Below, one piece after another: positions 22,684-31,385 of a DNA stretch of 33,115 nt (its first letter is position 1; every line of letters begins with the position of its first letter). The notes beneath the pieces are model-generated. The model was not told the DNA's origin. It saw only the letters and a list, made by a program, of their open reading frames with translations, and searched no databases. The stretch is from Terriglobia bacterium. Its GTDB lineage: Bacteria; Acidobacteriota; UBA6911. The stretch is from the NCBI GenBank assembly GCA_020072565.1, contig JAIQGI010000060.1, positions 1 to 33,115 of the forward strand, in the 5' to 3' direction. A program made the translations under genes and the position numbers.

Positions 22684-23043
22684 ATGTCGCTCAATTTGGG
22701 CAGCTCCCAGGAATGCGAAGACTTGAAATCACAATTTGTGATTTCAAGTTGGGGCGGCCTGCGTCGAGCGGCACCCTACGCTTTTACGGAACAAGGGGTG
22801 GCGATGCTCTCCAGCGTATTGCGGAGCAATCGCGCGATTCAAGTCAACATCGAAATCATGCGCACCTTCGTGCGGCTGCGTCAGATGATTGGCACCTATT
22901 CGGAACTTGCAGACAAGCTTGAGGCGCTCGAACAAAAGTACGACGAACAGTTCAAAGTCGTTTTCGACGCGATTCGCGAACTGATGGCGCCTCCCGAACC
23001 GGAGAGGCACTCCATTGGATTTGCACCGAATGCGAACAAATGA
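22684..23043 (+). pseudogene. ORF6N/KilA-N-like DNA-binding protein, 5'-truncated
   Basis: The frame gives 119 aa. Family blocks are [54 protein letters not shown], and a C-terminal coiled coil [26 protein letters not shown]. Full ORF6N proteins carry another 60-80 residues (including RFPEDF-type motifs) before this point; the sequence before 22684 does not encode them, although an ATG is present. The break lies about 50 bases after the right REP of the RAYT gene. Such regulators are common in prophages and mobile islands. Confidence 0.65.
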
Positions 23044-23071
23044 CTGAGAATATTGGTTTGGAAATTCTCAG
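23044..23071 (+). terminator. Hairpin after the ORF6N relic
   Basis: CTGAGAAT (23044-23051) pairs with ATTCTCAG (23064-23071) around a 12-base loop, one base after the stop codon. No U-tract follows. Confidence 0.4.
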
Positions 23072-23129
23072 ATTCGTCGGCCTTCAGGCCTGGCCGGCGA
23101 TGCAATTGTCCATGTGAGGGATTGCGGAA

Positions 23130-23159
23130 GGAACCTGGGGACGGTGACGGGTTTTGTGC
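23130..23159. repeat. REP-like element, direct partner of 19913-19942
   Basis: It contains AACCTGGGGACGGTGACGGG and ends TTTGTGC, in the same orientation as the copy at 19913-19942. Both lie close to ends of the two HNH gene fragments, so the 3.2-kb block between them is bounded by direct REP copies. Bases 23160-23263 show nothing else. Confidence 0.65.
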
Positions 23160-23263
23160 TGCGCGGAGATCGCACTCAGGAGGATCGTAATCAGAATTGG
23201 ACACCAACCCCAGTTTTTGACCACCGATAGATCATCGTATCTCTTGCGCGCAACCGGTGGCGG

Positions 23264-23987
23264 TCATGGTTCCCAACGGAGGCAGCCGCGTTGGAGGGCG
23301 GTTACTTCCACTGATTCCAGCATGACATGGAACGTCTTCGCGAGGTCCAGCCGCTTCGTGCCGGCAAAGCGGCCGGCTTCGTTTTGGAAGCGGACGGTGT
23401 TGGCCTGGTGCATCGCATCCCAGTAACTCACGATAGTATCCTTACGGCGCTTGAGCAGGTTACTGGTGGGGAGCCGGTCGGATTTTTCCCGATTGACCCG
23501 CGGTGCGGCGGGCAGGAGGTTCCATAGATCGTTGTTCCGCCACAACGAGAACGGCAGCACATGGTCCACATCGAAGGTCAGACCGAGCGCGCCGCCGGTC
23601 CATACACACTCCCTGGAAGGCAGCGCCGCATGGACCCGCCGGGCATCTTCGACATTCCGCTGCCAAACCGGGACGCGCAGGAGCCGGCCGATCACTTCGC
23701 TCGGGCTCATGGCCTGGCGAGAAATCTCCGACGTCAGCTCTCCCCAACGCAGGATGAGGGCATCCTGGATCCAGTGGCCCGAGAGGCACAGTTCGCGCCA
23801 GATCTCGCCGCTCACGATCATACGGCGGCTGCGCCCGTCATAAGAGAAGAGCGGCCCAGTCCCGAGTTAGCCCCCGGAATAAGTGACCGGCCCCGAGACA
23901 ATCACCGTAACCAGCTTACGCAAAGCGTCCCTTAAGATCTCGCGCTGACCCTTGTGGAGCGAGTCATTCCTGAATGCGACGGCGGGG
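23264..23987 (-). pseudogene. C-terminal part of an HNH endonuclease, with an in-frame stop
   Basis: The open frame 23821-23264 holds the HNH site: FDVDHVLPFSLWRNNDLWNL LPAAPRVNREK, ending in VTALQRGCLRWEP. Reading further upstream in the same frame gives family-like residues (HKGQREILRDALRKLVTVIV, then SGPVTYSGG), then TAA at 23867-23869, then LGTGPLFSYDGRSRR joining the open part. So the gene is both nonsense-mutated and truncated; homology ends near 23987, next to another REP-like motif (GGTCGCTCACCAG at about 24005-24017). HNH proteins of this kind are often restriction-type nucleases. The head fragment is at 19943-20229. Confidence 0.72.
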
Positions 23988-24096
23988 TAAACAGGGGAAA
24001 TGGGTCGCTCACCAGTTTTTTGGAAGATTGCTGGGGCCCCATCCGGCGGCCGGGGCCTACTTGGAGCGCCTGAGGAATCCGCGGCTGCTCCGGCTT

Positions 24097-27000
24097 TTAG
24101 AACTTCACAACCCCCTTGCTGCTCCCGACCGCAAGCGGTGCGCCATCGTCGCCATAAAAGGTGAGATCGACACTGGCAGGCGCACCCGCGGCGAGCAGGA
24201 CGAAACGCGTCAGGTATCCGCCTCCGTCCGCGATCTGCGGGAATACAAGGGGCGCCGGGGCTGACAGGGTCGCATCCGCGATTGGAAAAGTCGTCAGCAG
24301 GAAATCGCCTCTGGTGTTGGTCAGGGACTGCATCGTCAGAGCGGCGAAAGGTGATGGAGAAGTAATATCCAGAACTCCGGAGAATTCCGCCGGCAATCCC
24401 GAAATCATCTGGGATACAAATTGTGCGGCGTGCCCGTTCTTTTGCAGAATCAGCGGATCTCCGGCGTCGCCCGCAGGAGTGCTCCCGTCCTTTTCGTATG
24501 CCTTATACATCACGGTGATATCGGAAGCGGCGGGGTTCGCGACTGCCAGGCCCGTGCCACGATTCCCGGTGTGATCTATGTAGATCCGCGCATGGGTCGT
24601 TAATTCCGCCGCGGGGATTCCCGATTCTGTTACCAGAATCCCCTGTTTCGAGAAGCTGAAGATGCCTGCGCCCGCCGGGCTCAGCGTACCTGCATCCGGA
24701 GTCACCCGGACCCAACCGACGGCCAAGTTTTCAGCGGAGCCGGCGGTTTGAAACAGGAAGGTCCCGCCGGGCCGAATGGAGTAGCCGAGCGTCGAACCTG
24801 ATGTTCCGTCAGCGCGTTTGACAACCAGGGGCATCCCGTTGTCACCATAGAGAGCCAGGTTCCCGGTTTCGACGGCGGCCGACGTATTGAGCAGGATCAG
24901 GGTCGTCAGATAGCCGCCCCCATCGGCAAATTGCGGAAAGTAAAGCGGCAGGCTGTCCGATGTCCGGGTCAGATCGACAACCGGCGTGCTCGTCAGAAGT
25001 GTCTCCTGGCGCTGGTTCAGGGTAATTCTCAGCGCCAGCATGGAAAGAGGCTGATCGCTCGCAACGTCCAGCGAGCCGAACTGGATGTCGGTCGGGAAAT
25101 TGTCGGGGAGTTTGAAGTCGGGCGCGAGATCGTTCAGCTGGCTGATGAGCTTGGCAAAATGAGCCGCTCCGGCTATCGTCCCGTTGCCGGCGGCCAGGAT
25201 TGCTCCGGCTTTATCCCGTAAGGTGTAAGACACGTTCGCAACGACGGAACCGTAGTTCACAAGCGTGATCCCGGTATCGATGTTCACGGGAGTGGCGCCT
25301 CCGTTGCCGGACATTGAGACACCCGAACGGTAATCGACGAAAATTCGGGCGGCGGCGGTGGGAGGAGAAACCGGCACAGCGGCCTCGCTCACGATGGCGC
25401 CGTTGCTGTTTTTAAAGCTGTAGACGGCAACTCCATAGGGAGCGCTGCCCGATGTGACTCCGGCTACGGCATAGCCGGCCTGAACAGGGGTGCCGGCGCC
25501 GATCGTCGAAGCGGCAGCGGCGCCGCCGTCCGGAAGTTGGACGCTCAACACAGGTGTCGGCGAGACTATTTGGAGTGCGCGTTGGAGCAACTCATCGACG
25601 CCGGACGCTGCCCCCGCCCGCGTCCGCGCGGCCGGAACCGTCGGCAGGATTCCGATGCCATGATGCTGCGAGCCGTCATGCTTGAGCACTTTCATACCGG
25701 TCCAATAGATCTGGTAGCCACCCGGAACCGTGAACGGATTGACGTTCCCGTTGGTTCCGGCCGTCGGACCTCCGACGATCTCGGCCAGCCTGTAATACTC
25801 GACAATGCCCATGCAGGATTCGGCGTAACTGATGGCCCGGCCATCGGTGATGAACGCTTTCTTCCCTTTCAGAAATGGATCCTGAGGGGGCATGAAGTTC
25901 CACCGGCTCGTCTGGAATTGCACTTCCTTTTGGTCAGGGAACATGACGATGGGAACGTTCCACCACGCGCTCGTCACCGGCTGTTCGGAAATGTGAGAGA
26001 AGAGTGTGGCCGGATTAGTTATTTTGCCCGGATACCCACGCATGTCGAAGACGATGCCCTGCGCCTGTGCGAGCTGGGGTACAGCGGAGAGAATATCTCC
26101 ATCCGAAACCGCGTTGAGATCCACGTAGAAGATGCCCGGTTCCAGTTCTGAGATCTTCGAGGGGCGGGGTTCCTGGATACTCGAAATCGGCGTGTCGCGC
26201 GTCACTGTAACCTGGATCTGTTTTCCCGGGGTGGCCCAGGGTTCGATCTCCAGCGTCATGGTTTCCCCTTGGTTCCCCAGGTAGAGATCCTGAATTCCCC
26301 GGTAGAGAATCCATTGCGGAGTTGCTCCCGAAATCAGGCTTTCGACCTCGGCCAGGGCTGTCGCGGCAGGCTTGCCGTTGATCGACAGCACCACATCACC
26401 GGGATTAAGACCCTTCTCCTCAAATATCCGGGTGATGACAAGATGCCCTTCAATCCAATCCCAGGCGAACGGCGGTCCATATGTGTGGCTCGGGATGCCG
26501 GAGTTGTAGACTCTGCCATGGCCATCGTGGAGCGCGGCCACAAGGCGGCGCAAGGTGTCGAGGAAACGAGTCTCGTCTGTGTCGGTTGCGGCTGAGCTCA
26601 AGGCCGCAGTCAGAGCCGCGGGCCAGTCGGTATCGACGACATCAAAGTAGGGGTAGAAATGCTGGAATACATTCCAGGCGAGCGCCACCGCAGCGAGCCG
26701 GGTCGCACGATCCTGCGCTGTATATCTGTACATCGTGGGACCGGGCATGGCGCCCCGCGGCCAGGTACCGGTCGAGTCGGCGAAGAGCGCAAGGGGGAAG
26801 GAACAGGAGACCCCGCCACCCAGTTCGGCTTGGTACGGCTCTTGATAAGCAGCCAGATCGTCCGGGACCTTCCCAGCGGGTGCATTCGTGTATTTTCGCA
26901 CGCTTTGATAGATGCTCTGGGAACTCCCTGTGCCGAAGCCCAGGTTGTTCCACATTACAACTTGAACGGTGTTCGAGGGACTCGGCGGTGGCGTGGGTCG

Positions 27001-27846
27001 GACAATAGGTGGATTGTCCCCCGTCGGGAAAACCGTCAAGGTTGGTGCGATTGGGTGGAACAACGTCTCGAGCGTGTTGGCGAGTTCCGTTGCATTACCG
27101 GCATTCTCCACCGCGCGCATTCCTTCGATGGCGAATCGATCCCATTCGGTTGCCGCGGCTTCATCGCTTGGATGGAAGTGACGGATATAACCAAGCAGGC
27201 GGGTAAAAGCAACTACACTCTCCAACCCGCGGGGAGTCATGGGTCGGGCGGGTTCAGTGATCGGATCGGGCAGGGCGATCATTTGGAAGGAGCAGTCGTC
27301 GATCCAGGCGGTGCCGCTCCCATGGAGGATCAGCCCCAGGTAAATTTGAGTCGCGTCCATGGCCACAACACCGGTGATCTCGTAGTAGCTCCACTGTGGA
27401 GTGGTGATCGGGCGATTCCCCATGTTGTCAAAGAATCCCGTTTGCCCGTTTGGTCGGACGACCTGCAACCAGAGCTGTGCCTGATTGTTATAACCCGAGA
27501 CCGTTGCCCGCACGGCAGCCCGAAAGCTCACTTGTCTGCCACGGAAAGGGGCAGCATCGAATGCCTGAGACAGATGACCGAAATCGTTCTGCGCCGCTGC
27601 ACCCGCGCGCGCGATAACCGCGCACATCGCGCCGCTGATCGGATTCATATTGGTCAGGCTGGCGGCATATCCCTGGGCCGATTCACCGAAGTACCATCCT
27701 GTCGGCAATTGGCCCGCTACTCCCTGTTCGAAATTCAGGTTGACTGGCCCGGTCTGGGCGAACAGGAGCGGGGAAATTGGGAGCAACGGATAAGCAAAAA
27801 GTAGCAATAAGCCGGCTATGATCGTTTTTGTGAATATGGCCTTCAT
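24097..27846 (-). CDS. Large secreted S41-family peptidase with C-terminal repeat modules
   Basis: The protein has 1249 aa. ATG 27846 follows GGAG at a normal distance; the 39 extra codons upstream were rejected. A Sec signal (1-31, ending LLFAQ) precedes a carbohydrate-binding-like jelly-roll (about 35-195). The S41 peptidase core (about 390-780) includes a PDZ-like segment (LVITRIFEEKGLNPGDVVLSI), the Ser nucleophile region TDGRAISYAESCMGIVEYY, and GGPTAGTNGNVN, VLKHDGSQHHGIGILP. The C-terminal 450 residues are about three related modules with the signatures ARIFVDYRSG/ARIYIDHTGN and YFPQFADGGGYLTTLILLN. Such modules occur in acidobacterial exoproteins and may serve for adhesion or surface display. 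No broken frames are seen. The role is extracellular protein degradation or processing; the substrate is unknown. Confidence 0.87.
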   Translation of the reverse strand: MKAIFTKTIIAGLLLLFAYPLLPISPLLFAQTGPVNLNFEQGVAGQLPTGWYFGESAQGYAASLTNMNPISGAMCAVIARAGAAAQNDFGHLSQAFDAAPFRGRQVSFRAAVRATVSGYNNQAQLWLQVVRPNGQTGFFDNMGNRPITTPQWSYYEITGVVAMDATQIYLGLILHGSGTAWIDDCSFQMIALPDPITEPARPMTPRGLESVVAFTRLLGYIRHFHPSDEAAATEWDRFAIEGMRAVENAGNATELANTLETLFHPIAPTLTVFPTGDNPPIVRPTPPPSPSNTVQVVMWNNLGFGTGSSQSIYQSVRKYTNAPAGKVPDDLAAYQEPYQAELGGGVSCSFPLALFADSTGTWPRGAMPGPTMYRYTAQDRATRLAAVALAWNVFQHFYPYFDVVDTDWPAALTAALSSAATDTDETRFLDTLRRLVAALHDGHGRVYNSGIPSHTYGPPFAWDWIEGHLVITRIFEEKGLNPGDVVLSINGKPAATALAEVESLISGATPQWILYRGIQDLYLGNQGETMTLEIEPWATPGKQIQVTVTRDTPISSIQEPRPSKISELEPGIFYVDLNAVSDGDILSAVPQLAQAQGIVFDMRGYPGKITNPATLFSHISEQPVTSAWWNVPIVMFPDQKEVQFQTSRWNFMPPQDPFLKGKKAFITDGRAISYAESCMGIVEYYRLAEIVGGPTAGTNGNVNPFTVPGGYQIYWTGMKVLKHDGSQHHGIGILPTVPAARTRAGAASGVDELLQRALQIVSPTPVLSVQLPDGGAAAASTIGAGTPVQAGYAVAGVTSGSAPYGVAVYSFKNSNGAIVSEAAVPVSPPTAAARIFVDYRSGVSMSGNGGATPVNIDTGITLVNYGSVVANVSYTLRDKAGAILAAGNGTIAGAAHFAKLISQLNDLAPDFKLPDNFPTDIQFGSLDVASDQPLSMLALRITLNQRQETLLTSTPVVDLTRTSDSLPLYFPQFADGGGYLTTLILLNTSAAVETGNLALYGDNGMPLVVKRADGTSGSTLGYSIRPGGTFLFQTAGSAENLAVGWVRVTPDAGTLSPAGAGIFSFSKQGILVTESGIPAAELTTHARIYIDHTGNRGTGLAVANPAASDITVMYKAYEKDGSTPAGDAGDPLILQKNGHAAQFVSQMISGLPAEFSGVLDITSPSPFAALTMQSLTNTRGDFLLTTFPIADATLSAPAPLVFPQIADGGGYLTRFVLLAAGAPASVDLTFYGDDGAPLAVGSSKGVVKF

Positions 27847-28064
27847 GTGCGATTCTCCGGCGCCGGCGCCTTGAAGCCCGGGCAAGACGGTTCGTGCTTT
27901 TTCGGACATGCAGCCTCGTACGGCTGAGACACTGATCACGAAAACTTTGGCTGGAAGAATCAAAGAAACTCACTGAATCAGATGACGGAATTCAGGGATA
28001 GGTTCACCAGAAATGCCGGGCATACCACCCGGTGGAGGTTGCCGGGAATGCCGAATTGAATATT

Positions 28065-28095
28065 GAACCGCGAAGACCTCAAAGATCGCAAAGAG
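28065..28095. repeat. Dispersed GAACCGCGAAGACCTC repeat
   Basis: This resembles 8478-8507 (GAACCACGAAGACC, CTCAAAGA). The gene-free interval 27847-28244 otherwise shows no coding sequence and must hold the promoter of the S41 peptidase gene, which I could not pinpoint. Confidence 0.55.
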
Positions 28096-28244
28096 ACTTG
28101 GGACCAGCGGGACTGATGACGCCAACTGGTTGATCGAGGGAAAAATCCAGAGTTCTCGAGCTCCACATGACCGTTAAGGCCCCATCGCGAAGCCCAGGAT
28201 GATGCTTACAGACGTTCTTGGGAGGCTGGCGTCGTCAAAACGCT

Positions 28245-29365
28245 TTACCTCTTTACCTCTTCGATCCGGAACCAGTCAATGTCCACGTGGCCCGTCTCCG
28301 CGGCGCCGGCAGGGGCGAGCGCGAATACCCCGATCCGGGCTCCGACCCAGGCGCCTTTTCGCGCCTGAAAGGGGCTGCCGATTTCCTTGAAGGTCTTGCC
28401 GTCGGTGCTGGCGCTGAAGCGGCACAAAGCGCCTTCGCTTACCTCCACACGCAGGTCGACCGGCCCGATAGAGTTCACAAGAGCAGTAGCCTCGTCCAGT
28501 GCGCGGCCACCCCTGTCCGCATCGATGCATGTGGTTCGGACCAGGTGGGGGCGGCCGTCGCCGCTGTCCAGCTGGATTGCGAGGTAGCTGTAATTCAGGC
28601 CAAAGACGACGATACCTGCGCGTATGCCGAGGTTTGGATTGAGGTCGAGACGAGTCGTCGCGCGGAAGGACGGCGCGGGGAATTTCTGCAGCAGCAGGTT
28701 GGGCTTGTCCCACAGCGTGTAATCCGCCGCCGGCACGGCACGCAGCCGTAACCAGCCTGGGCGTGCACCCAAATCCCACCAATGGCGCTGGTGGTTCGCC
28801 GCCCATTGCCACTGAAGCCCGAGAGCCGGCGCATTGAATTCGTCTCCGGTCTGGGGTGCCTCGATGGCGCCCGGCTTGCCGGCATCCGGTTTCTTTCCGC
28901 CGGGTACCGGCTCCCCGATGCCGTCACCATCCGGGTCATTCCCGATCACCGGCCAGTCGTCATGCCATGTCATAGGCTGCAGGTGGACGATGCGTCCATA
29001 CGCATCCGCATCCTGGAAGTGAACAAACCATGACAGGCCGCGGGCCGTTTCGACCCAGGCGCCCTGGTGTGGGCCATTGACTGCGGTCTTGCCCTGGTGC
29101 ATGACGATGCGATCCTGGTAGGGTCCGAACACACTCCTCGCGCGCAGCGCTACCTGCCAACCGGTCGCGACGCCGCCGGCCGGCGCGAAGATGTAGTAGT
29201 AGCCATTCCGCTTGTAAAACTTGGGCCCCTCGATGGTGGGATGCCTGTCCCCGCCCTCGAATACGGGCCGGCCCTCGTCCAGGATGCGCCTCCCGTCAGG
29301 ACTCATGCGGCACACTGTCAGCACCCCGTTGAATCCGGCGCGGCTCTTTGCCCATGCATGCACTA
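28245..29365 (-). pseudogene. GH43 glycosidase, 3' part after MITE insertion
   Basis: This frame is the continuation of the gene starting at 29967. It carries the rest of the five-bladed propeller, including the general-acid motif TIEGPKFYKRNGYYYIFAP and NGPHQGAWVET, and from about residue 160 a beta-sandwich domain (GDEFNAPALGLQWQWAANHQ to IDWFRIEE) of the GH43 C2 concanavalin-like type. It has no signal, start or ribosome site of its own. Removing the inserted 104 bases plus one TA restores GQAYLV-HAWAKSRAGFNG without a gap, so everything except the insertion is intact. The intact enzyme would be a secreted arabinofuranosidase or xylosidase. Confidence 0.85.
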
Positions 29366-29469
29366 GTGTAGTGAGTCAGAAGTCCGTTGACATATGATTT
29401 GCAGGAAAGACAAGGGTTTCTGTCGAATTCATGGCTGTCATAAGTAAAGATCTGTTTGACGCACTACAC
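29366..29469. mobile_element. 104-bp MITE with TA target-site duplication (IS630/Tc1-mariner type)
   Basis: The element begins GTGTAGTGAGTCA (29366-29378), and its other end is the inverse, TGACGCACTACAC (29457-29469): 13-bp terminal inverted repeats with one mismatch. TA dinucleotides flank it at 29364-29365 and 29470-29471, and deleting the element plus one TA rejoins the GH43 reading frame exactly. There is no coding capacity, so it is non-autonomous. TA duplication is the hallmark of IS630/Tc1-mariner transposases; no such transposase gene is in the window. Confidence 0.9.
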
Positions 29470-29967
29470 TAGGTATGCCTGGCCGTCATCATCCCAAAGC
29501 GGGCATGGATCGATCCAACCCTTCGCATCGCGCACGAGAAACAGCGGATCCCAGGGCCCTTCCGGATTTGCCGACGACGACATGAAAATTCCCAGATCAG
29601 GGTCGCCATAATAAACGTAGAACCGGCCGGCATGCTCGCGGAGGCTCGGCGCCCAGACACCCTTGCCGTGCTGCGGCGCATCGAACACGGGCGCCGGAAG
29701 GTTTTCGCTCACGTGCCCGACAATGCGCCAGTTCACGAGGTCGGGAGACCGGAGAACAGGCAGGGCGGGCGTTGAGACAAAACTGGACGACACCATATAG
29801 AAATACCGGCCTGCGCGCACGACGTCAGGGTCGGAGTAGTCGGCATAGATGACCGGATTATGATAGGTCCCATCGCCATTGTCCGGAACCCAGGGAGCCA
29901 CACGTGAACCGGATACCTGCTGGATGACCACGAAGGCTAATAACGACGCTATCAGAGTTCGCATCAT
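29470..29967 (-). pseudogene. GH43 glycosidase, 5' part (signal peptide and first blades)
   Basis: The gene starts at ATG 29967 or the adjacent ATG 29964, after GGAAGGGG; the longer frame to 30120 is not supported. A Sec signal (MRTLIASLLAFVVIQQVSGS) precedes the GH43 catalytic opening DGTYHNPVIYADYSDPDVVR, whose Asp is the general base. The pKa-tuning Asp lies in GWIDPCPLWDDDG. The frame stops inside the MITE just after GQAYLV. The fold and conserved DGTYxNPV start suggest GH43 subfamilies acting on arabinoxylan. Since all known catalytic residues are preserved across the two parts, the insertion must be recent. Confidence 0.85.
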
Positions 29968-30197
29968 TCCCCTTCCGGCAGGCCAGCTGCGACCAGTCCG
30001 GACGCGGCCGGCAGACAATGATAGCAGCCGCCTCCCATGGTGGACATCCATTCTACGCGAATTCAATACCAGGTCGGCAAAAGTTCGCGCCGGCGAAAAT
30101 CCGCGTCCGCAAACAATCACGGTTAGCGAAGCCGTGCCCTCCGGCTGGTTTCAAGCTGGAAACCGCGTGATGCTGCATCTCAAATGCCTTCACACGC

Positions 30198-30245
30198 TTG
30201 ATTGCTGCGGAAAATCCGTTATACTGATCTGCGGATTTGCGGATT
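30198..30245 (+). promoter_or_regulatory. Promoter and operator of the AbrB/PIN pair
   Basis: TTGATT (30198-30203) and TATACT (30220-30225) are spaced by 16 bases. CGGATT occurs twice (30232-30237 and 30240-30245), and its inverse AATCCG once (30213-30218), bracketing the -10 box. This fits autorepression by the AbrB-like antitoxin. The rest of 29968-30197 shows no gene. Confidence 0.55.
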
Positions 30246-30257
30246 ATGGAGAAGAAC

Positions 30258-30527
30258 ATGAACAATATTTATCATGTGCAGGTGGTGCGCCGGGGCGTCA
30301 TCACCCTTCCCAAAGATTTGCGTGAGCAAAGCCACATCGCCGAGGGAGACACGCTGACTCTGATTGATTTGGGTGATGGCGTGGTGGTCATGAGTCCGCG
30401 CCGCTCACGGGTTGATGAGATTGCCGATAAGCTCGCCAAAGCATGGCAAGACTCCGGTGAAACCCTTGAATCGATGTTGGCCACCCTGCGGGAAGTGCGC
30501 GCCGAATATGACGCCAAAAAGCCTTAA
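30258..30527 (+). CDS. AbrB/SpoVT-type antitoxin of a PIN module
   Basis: The protein has 89 aa. ATG 30258 (MNNIYHVQVVRRGVITLPKD) is preferred because GGAG sits 6 bases ahead; ATG 30246 is an alternative. The swapped-hairpin AbrB domain (about 1-48; RRGVITLPKDLREQSHIAEG, then DTLTLIDLGDGVVVMSP) binds DNA, and a helical C-terminus (VDEIADKLAKAWQDSGETLE) should bind the toxin. It overlaps the PIN gene by 20 bases, so translation is coupled. Confidence 0.9.
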   Translation: MNNIYHVQVVRRGVITLPKDLREQSHIAEGDTLTLIDLGDGVVVMSPRRSRVDEIADKLAKAWQDSGETLESMLATLREVRAEYDAKKP

Positions 30528-30960
30528 AGCCTTTCTGGATACGAGCGTACCCTTTGCCGCCGTGTTCTCCCCAACCGGGGGGGCGCGCAAACTCTTTTGC
30601 CTGGCGGAAGCGGGTGTGTTGCGCCTTATGGTCGGGCCAACCGTCTTGCGTGAAGCCGATGAGGTTGTGCGCCGCAAAGCGATGGCCTCGCGGCCGGTCC
30701 TGGCACAGCTTCTCGACGCCGGGCGGGTGGAAACATCTCCAGCGCCCACAGAAATCCAGGTTGAGGGCGCCCGGCAGCATGTTCAATACGCGCCGGACGC
30801 ACGGGTACTGGCGGAGGCCATCCGCGCCGAACCGGATTGGTTTGTCACCCATGACAAGGAGCATTTTCTGAACGGGAAACAGGCGCTAAAACTCCCTTTT
30901 GCAATCGGCACGCCGGGAGACTTAATCCAAAGCATCCAAGACGGTTTCTATCCGCCTTGA
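30508..30960 (+). CDS. PIN-domain ribonuclease toxin (VapC-like)
   Basis: The protein has 150 aa from ATG 30508 (MTPKSLKAFLDTSVPFAAVF), inside the end of the antitoxin gene; the upstream frame residues are antitoxin shadow. Acidic metal-site residues are visible: Asp in KAFLDTS, an acidic position in LREADEVVRR, Asp in YAPDARVLAEAI, and Asp in WFVTHDKEHFL. PIN toxins cut specific tRNA or rRNA sites. The length is normal, the motifs are complete, and there are no disruptions. A further gene downstream in the operon is not seen. Confidence 0.9.
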   Translation: MTPKSLKAFLDTSVPFAAVFSPTGGARKLFCLAEAGVLRLMVGPTVLREADEVVRRKAMASRPVLAQLLDAGRVETSPAPTEIQVEGARQHVQYAPDARVLAEAIRAEPDWFVTHDKEHFLNGKQALKLPFAIGTPGDLIQSIQDGFYPP

Positions 30961-31074
30961 AGGTTGGAGAATCACCTGGAGCATGATCGTGGCTGATAAT
31001 CAGCCATCAAATGGAGGCCGTAAAAGCCAGCCACGAATGGCACGGCGCGGAATATCTGCAACCTAAAGCCTCGA

Positions 31075-31139
31075 CGCAGAGGTCGCGGAGCCCGCAGAGG
31101 ATTTTCGCTTCTGCATGACTTTTCTCCGCGACCTCTGCG
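31075..31139. repeat. Perfect 16-bp inverted repeat, CGCAGAGGTCGCGGAG family
   Basis: CGCAGAGGTCGCGGAG (31075-31090) pairs exactly with CTCCGCGACCTCTGCG (31124-31139) around a 33-base loop. A related degenerate copy is at about 32855-32924. The gene-free stretch 30961-31385 contains this hairpin and the presumed promoter of the peptidase gene, nothing else recognised. Confidence 0.75.
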
Positions 31140-31385
31140 ACCTGTGCGCAGAGCTTTTGCTTTTCTTGCCTAAATGGCGGGGATCTGTGGGCAAGTAGTG
31201 CGAAATTCACGAATGTGCCATTCGTGGCCGCTTTCCGTCTTTGGGGACTGTCTTCGGAACCTGCGCGCGGTCAGACGCGGGCTGGGTTCGCAAACGCATT
31301 CTGACCCGACGATCTGCTGAACGGCGGGGTGGTTGGTGTATCCTGTTGGCTCGAGGTTCGACTCGTCTACTCGTGGAGGTGATTG

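Noticed and set aside
26659-27804. Plus-strand frame of 381 codons
   Set aside because: It is antisense to the S41 peptidase gene, whose signal peptide, catalytic motifs and repeats are clear.
30412-30507. Longer N-terminus for the PIN toxin
   Set aside because: These codons are the antitoxin gene read in another frame; PIN homology starts at the ATG at 30508.
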